A stretch of DNA of 5,597 bases. Origin: Deltaproteobacteria bacterium. GTDB lineage: Bacteria > Desulfobacterota_B > Binatia > UBA9968. The stretch covers positions 1 to 5,597 of the forward strand of contig JAUXIP010000163.1 of NCBI GenBank assembly GCA_030620935.1, in the 5' to 3' direction. A model generated the notes under the pieces. That model saw only the letters and a program-made list of their open reading frames with translations. It ran no database searches and was not told the DNA's origin. Every line of letters begins with the position of its first letter. Position 1 is the first letter of the stretch. Position numbers and translations under genes: made by a program. This document shows, piece after piece, positions 3,738-5,597 of this stretch.

Positions 3738-5597
3738 TTATTTTTTGAGCGCTCTCTCCACCAGCTCCATCACATCCATGGTCTTGACCTTTTCTTCTAC
3801 CCCTTTGGCCTTTAGACCATCCTCCATCATCGTCATGCAGTAAGGGCAGGAAACGGCAATGATGTCCGGGTCGGTCTCCAGAGCCTGCTGTACTCTGATG
3901 TAATTGACCCGCTGGTCCTTAGGCTCCTCCATCCACATCCGTCCTCCGCCCGCGCCACAACACATCGCGCTGTGGCGGCACGGAGTAATTTCCTGGAGTT
4001 GGGCTCCTCGGATTCCCCGGATGATCTCTCGGGGTGAGTCGTAGATCTCGTTGTAGCGGCCGTAGTAGCAGGAGTCATGATAAGTAATCTTGTTGCCGAC
4101 TTCCTGCTCCAAGACGATCTTTCCCTTGGTGATCAGTTCTTGGACGAATTCGGCCGCATGGATGACCTGGTATTTTCCTCCAAGCTGAGGGTACTCGTTC
4201 CTTAAGGTATTGAAGCAGTGAGGACAGTTGGTGAGGATCTTTTTGACGCCGTATTTTTCCAAAATTTCGATCAGGCTCTGCGCCATGGTCTGGTAGAGAT
4301 ATTCGTTGCCGATCCGGCGGGCGGTTTCGCCGTTGCAGAGTTCCTCTTTTCCCAGGATGGCAAAATCGACTCCGGCTTTTTTCAGGATATTGGCAAAGGC
4401 CCAGGTGCTTTTTTTGCTCCGGTCGTCAAAAGAGCCGGCACAGCCGACATAATAGAGGTATTCCGCCTCGGGATGATTTGCCAGGCGGGGAATCTCCAGC
4501 CCCTTAACCCATTCGTCCCGTTGATCCTGGCTGATGCCCCAGGGGTTGCTTTGCATCTCCATTCCTTTGAAGGTGCGATTCAGCTCGGGGGGGAAACGGG
4601 CCTCTTCTTGGACCAGGTGGCGCCGCATATCTACGATCTTATCAACGTACTCGATCATGACCGGGCAGGCCTCTTCGCAGGCCCGACAGGTGGTGCAGGC
4701 CCACAGGACATCGTCGTGAATCAGATTCTCGCCTACTATATTGACGCCCTTTTCATTTCCATCCTGGCTTTTTTTGTCGATAGGTTCTTTTTCTTGGCTG
4801 TAAAGATAGTCGCGGAGATTGAGCAGGAGCTGGCGCGGCGCCAGAGACTTGCCGCTGGCGGTCGCCGGGCACTCCGCGGAGCAGCGTCCGCATTCCGTGC
4901 AGCTATACATATCGAGGACCTGCTTCCACGTGAACTGGTCGATGCGCGAGGTGCCGTAGGTCTCGCTGTTTTCCAGGTCCATGAGACCTAGCGCCCCGGC
5001 CGGCTCCAACTTGCGGACGAAAACGTTGGGGATAGCGGTAATACTATGGAAGTGTTTGGAGCGCGGCAGGAGATTCAAAAATGTGAGGATGATCAGGATG
5101 TGGGCCCACCAGGAGAGATCGCTCACGATCTTGACGATTGCCGGATCCGACCGGCTCATGAGGCCCCCGACGACGCTGCTGACGATAGCCCATTTCCTTT
5201 CGCTTAAGACCAAGGGGTCGGACTGAGTGGCGAAGCGGCCACCATCGTAAAGAAAGTCGGTGACCATCAAGCCGAGGATAAAGAAAAGGATCACCAGCGC
5301 TTCCCAGTGCGACTGGCCGGCTAACTTGCTCTCGGCCGGTTTAAATCCAAAAAGACGCAACGGATGGGAGAGAAGCCAGCGGTACAGGGCTATCAGCACG
5401 GCTACAATAACGCTGCTCTCCACGAGATCCTTGAGTAGGAGATAAGGGCCGCCTAAGCCGTCCGGGTGAAGTCCCGGAATATAAAAGTGCGGGTTATAAC
5501 CCTGTCCGAACAATGTAAGGGTCCGGGCGGCGACGATCATAAACCCCCAAAAAATGATGAAGTGCATCAGCCCGGCGGGCTGTTCGCCTCTTAGAAA
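3738..5597 (-). CDS. Membrane heme b / Fe-S oxidoreductase (EMO/HdrD-like), 5' end outside window
   Basis: An inner-membrane electron-transfer protein, probably the ETF:(mena)quinone oxidoreductase of the EMO type used in acyl-CoA oxidation by anaerobes. The visible part is 619 residues. Numbering from the Met at 5567, four hydrophobic segments (about 3-20, 46-66, 88-105, 153-168) with His2 and His156 fit a NarI-like heme b domain. Two [4Fe-4S] motifs follow: Cys223/226/229/233 and Cys291/294/297/301. Then come two CCG-type domains. The first is degenerate (Cys376, ELCNG at 409-413, CPHC at 448-451). The second is intact (Cys500, CCGAGGG at 536-542, CPYC at 574-577). The Met at 5567 is not the start: the frame stays open to the window edge and continues the membrane segment (FLRGEQPAGL before MHFIIFWGF). 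HdrD of a heterodisulfide reductase is the alternative, but the fused membrane domain favours EMO. etfBA genes may lie upstream. Confidence 0.9.
   Translation of the reverse strand, partial: FLRGEQPAGLMHFIIFWGFMIVAARTLTLFGQGYNPHFYIPGLHPDGLGGPYLLLKDLVESSVIVAVLIALYRWLLSHPLRLFGFKPAESKLAGQSHWEALVILFFILGLMVTDFLYDGGRFATQSDPLVLSERKWAIVSSVVGGLMSRSDPAIVKIVSDLSWWAHILIILTFLNLLPRSKHFHSITAIPNVFVRKLEPAGALGLMDLENSETYGTSRIDQFTWKQVLDMYSCTECGRCSAECPATASGKSLAPRQLLLNLRDYLYSQEKEPIDKKSQDGNEKGVNIVGENLIHDDVLWACTTCRACEEACPVMIEYVDKIVDMRRHLVQEEARFPPELNRTFKGMEMQSNPWGISQDQRDEWVKGLEIPRLANHPEAEYLYYVGCAGSFDDRSKKSTWAFANILKKAGVDFAILGKEELCNGETARRIGNEYLYQTMAQSLIEILEKYGVKKILTNCPHCFNTLRNEYPQLGGKYQVIHAAEFVQELITKGKIVLEQEVGNKITYHDSCYYGRYNEIYDSPREIIRGIRGAQLQEITPCRHSAMCCGAGGGRMWMEEPKDQRVNYIRVQQALETDPDIIAVSCPYCMTMMEDGLKAKGVEEKVKTMDVMELVERALKK

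Noticed and set aside
4218..4991. 257-codon open frame on the plus strand
   Set aside because: Lies wholly antisense to the oxidoreductase, whose cysteine motifs establish the minus-strand frame. No family features and no start site were seen.

Overview
The window reads as a chromosomal segment of an anaerobic Desulfobacterota (deltaproteobacterial)-type bacterium. This placement is an inference. It rests on the membrane heme-b/Fe-S oxidoreductase at the right end, a type typical of syntrophs, sulfate reducers and Geobacter relatives, next to an IclR-type regulator, plus the style of the intergenic repeats. No rRNA, tRNA or other taxonomic marker is present.

Left half, minus strand: a tryptophan entry module transcribed right to left. 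It starts with a sigma70-like promoter (about 2441-2469). A short leader peptide gene follows (2355-2411) whose product contains Trp-Trp-Arg-Trp. Then come mutually exclusive RNA hairpins ending in a strong intrinsic terminator (2289-2323), 13 bases before trpE (776-2275) and then trpG (148-714). This is a complete ribosome-mediated attenuator: when Trp-tRNA is scarce the ribosome stalls on the UGG codons, the antiterminator forms and anthranilate synthase is made. When Trp is plentiful the terminator forms. TrpE and TrpG are the two subunits of anthranilate synthase (chorismate + glutamine to anthranilate). trpD does not follow within the window. Instead the last bases hold what looks like the 3' remnant of an unidentified gene overlapping the end of trpG.

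Middle, 2470-2947: no protein gene is apparent. It holds an inverted array of 9-bp-spaced GTTCAA/TTGAAC units (2536-2610), a possible rightward promoter (2690-2717), and four consecutive palindromes (2753-2892) just upstream of the regulator gene. The palindromes may be a small interspersed palindromic element and, if transcribed, would form a structured 5' leader.

Right half: an IclR-family regulator on the plus strand (start chosen at 2948, strong GGAGG) converges, with only 10 bp between stop codons, on a large minus-strand gene for an EMO/HdrD-like membrane oxidoreductase. That gene runs off the right edge of the window, so its true start is not visible. It probably passes electrons from electron-transfer flavoprotein to the quinone pool during acyl-CoA oxidation. 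The neighbouring IclR protein may control a degradation pathway beyond the window. Nothing seen ties this pair to tryptophan synthesis.
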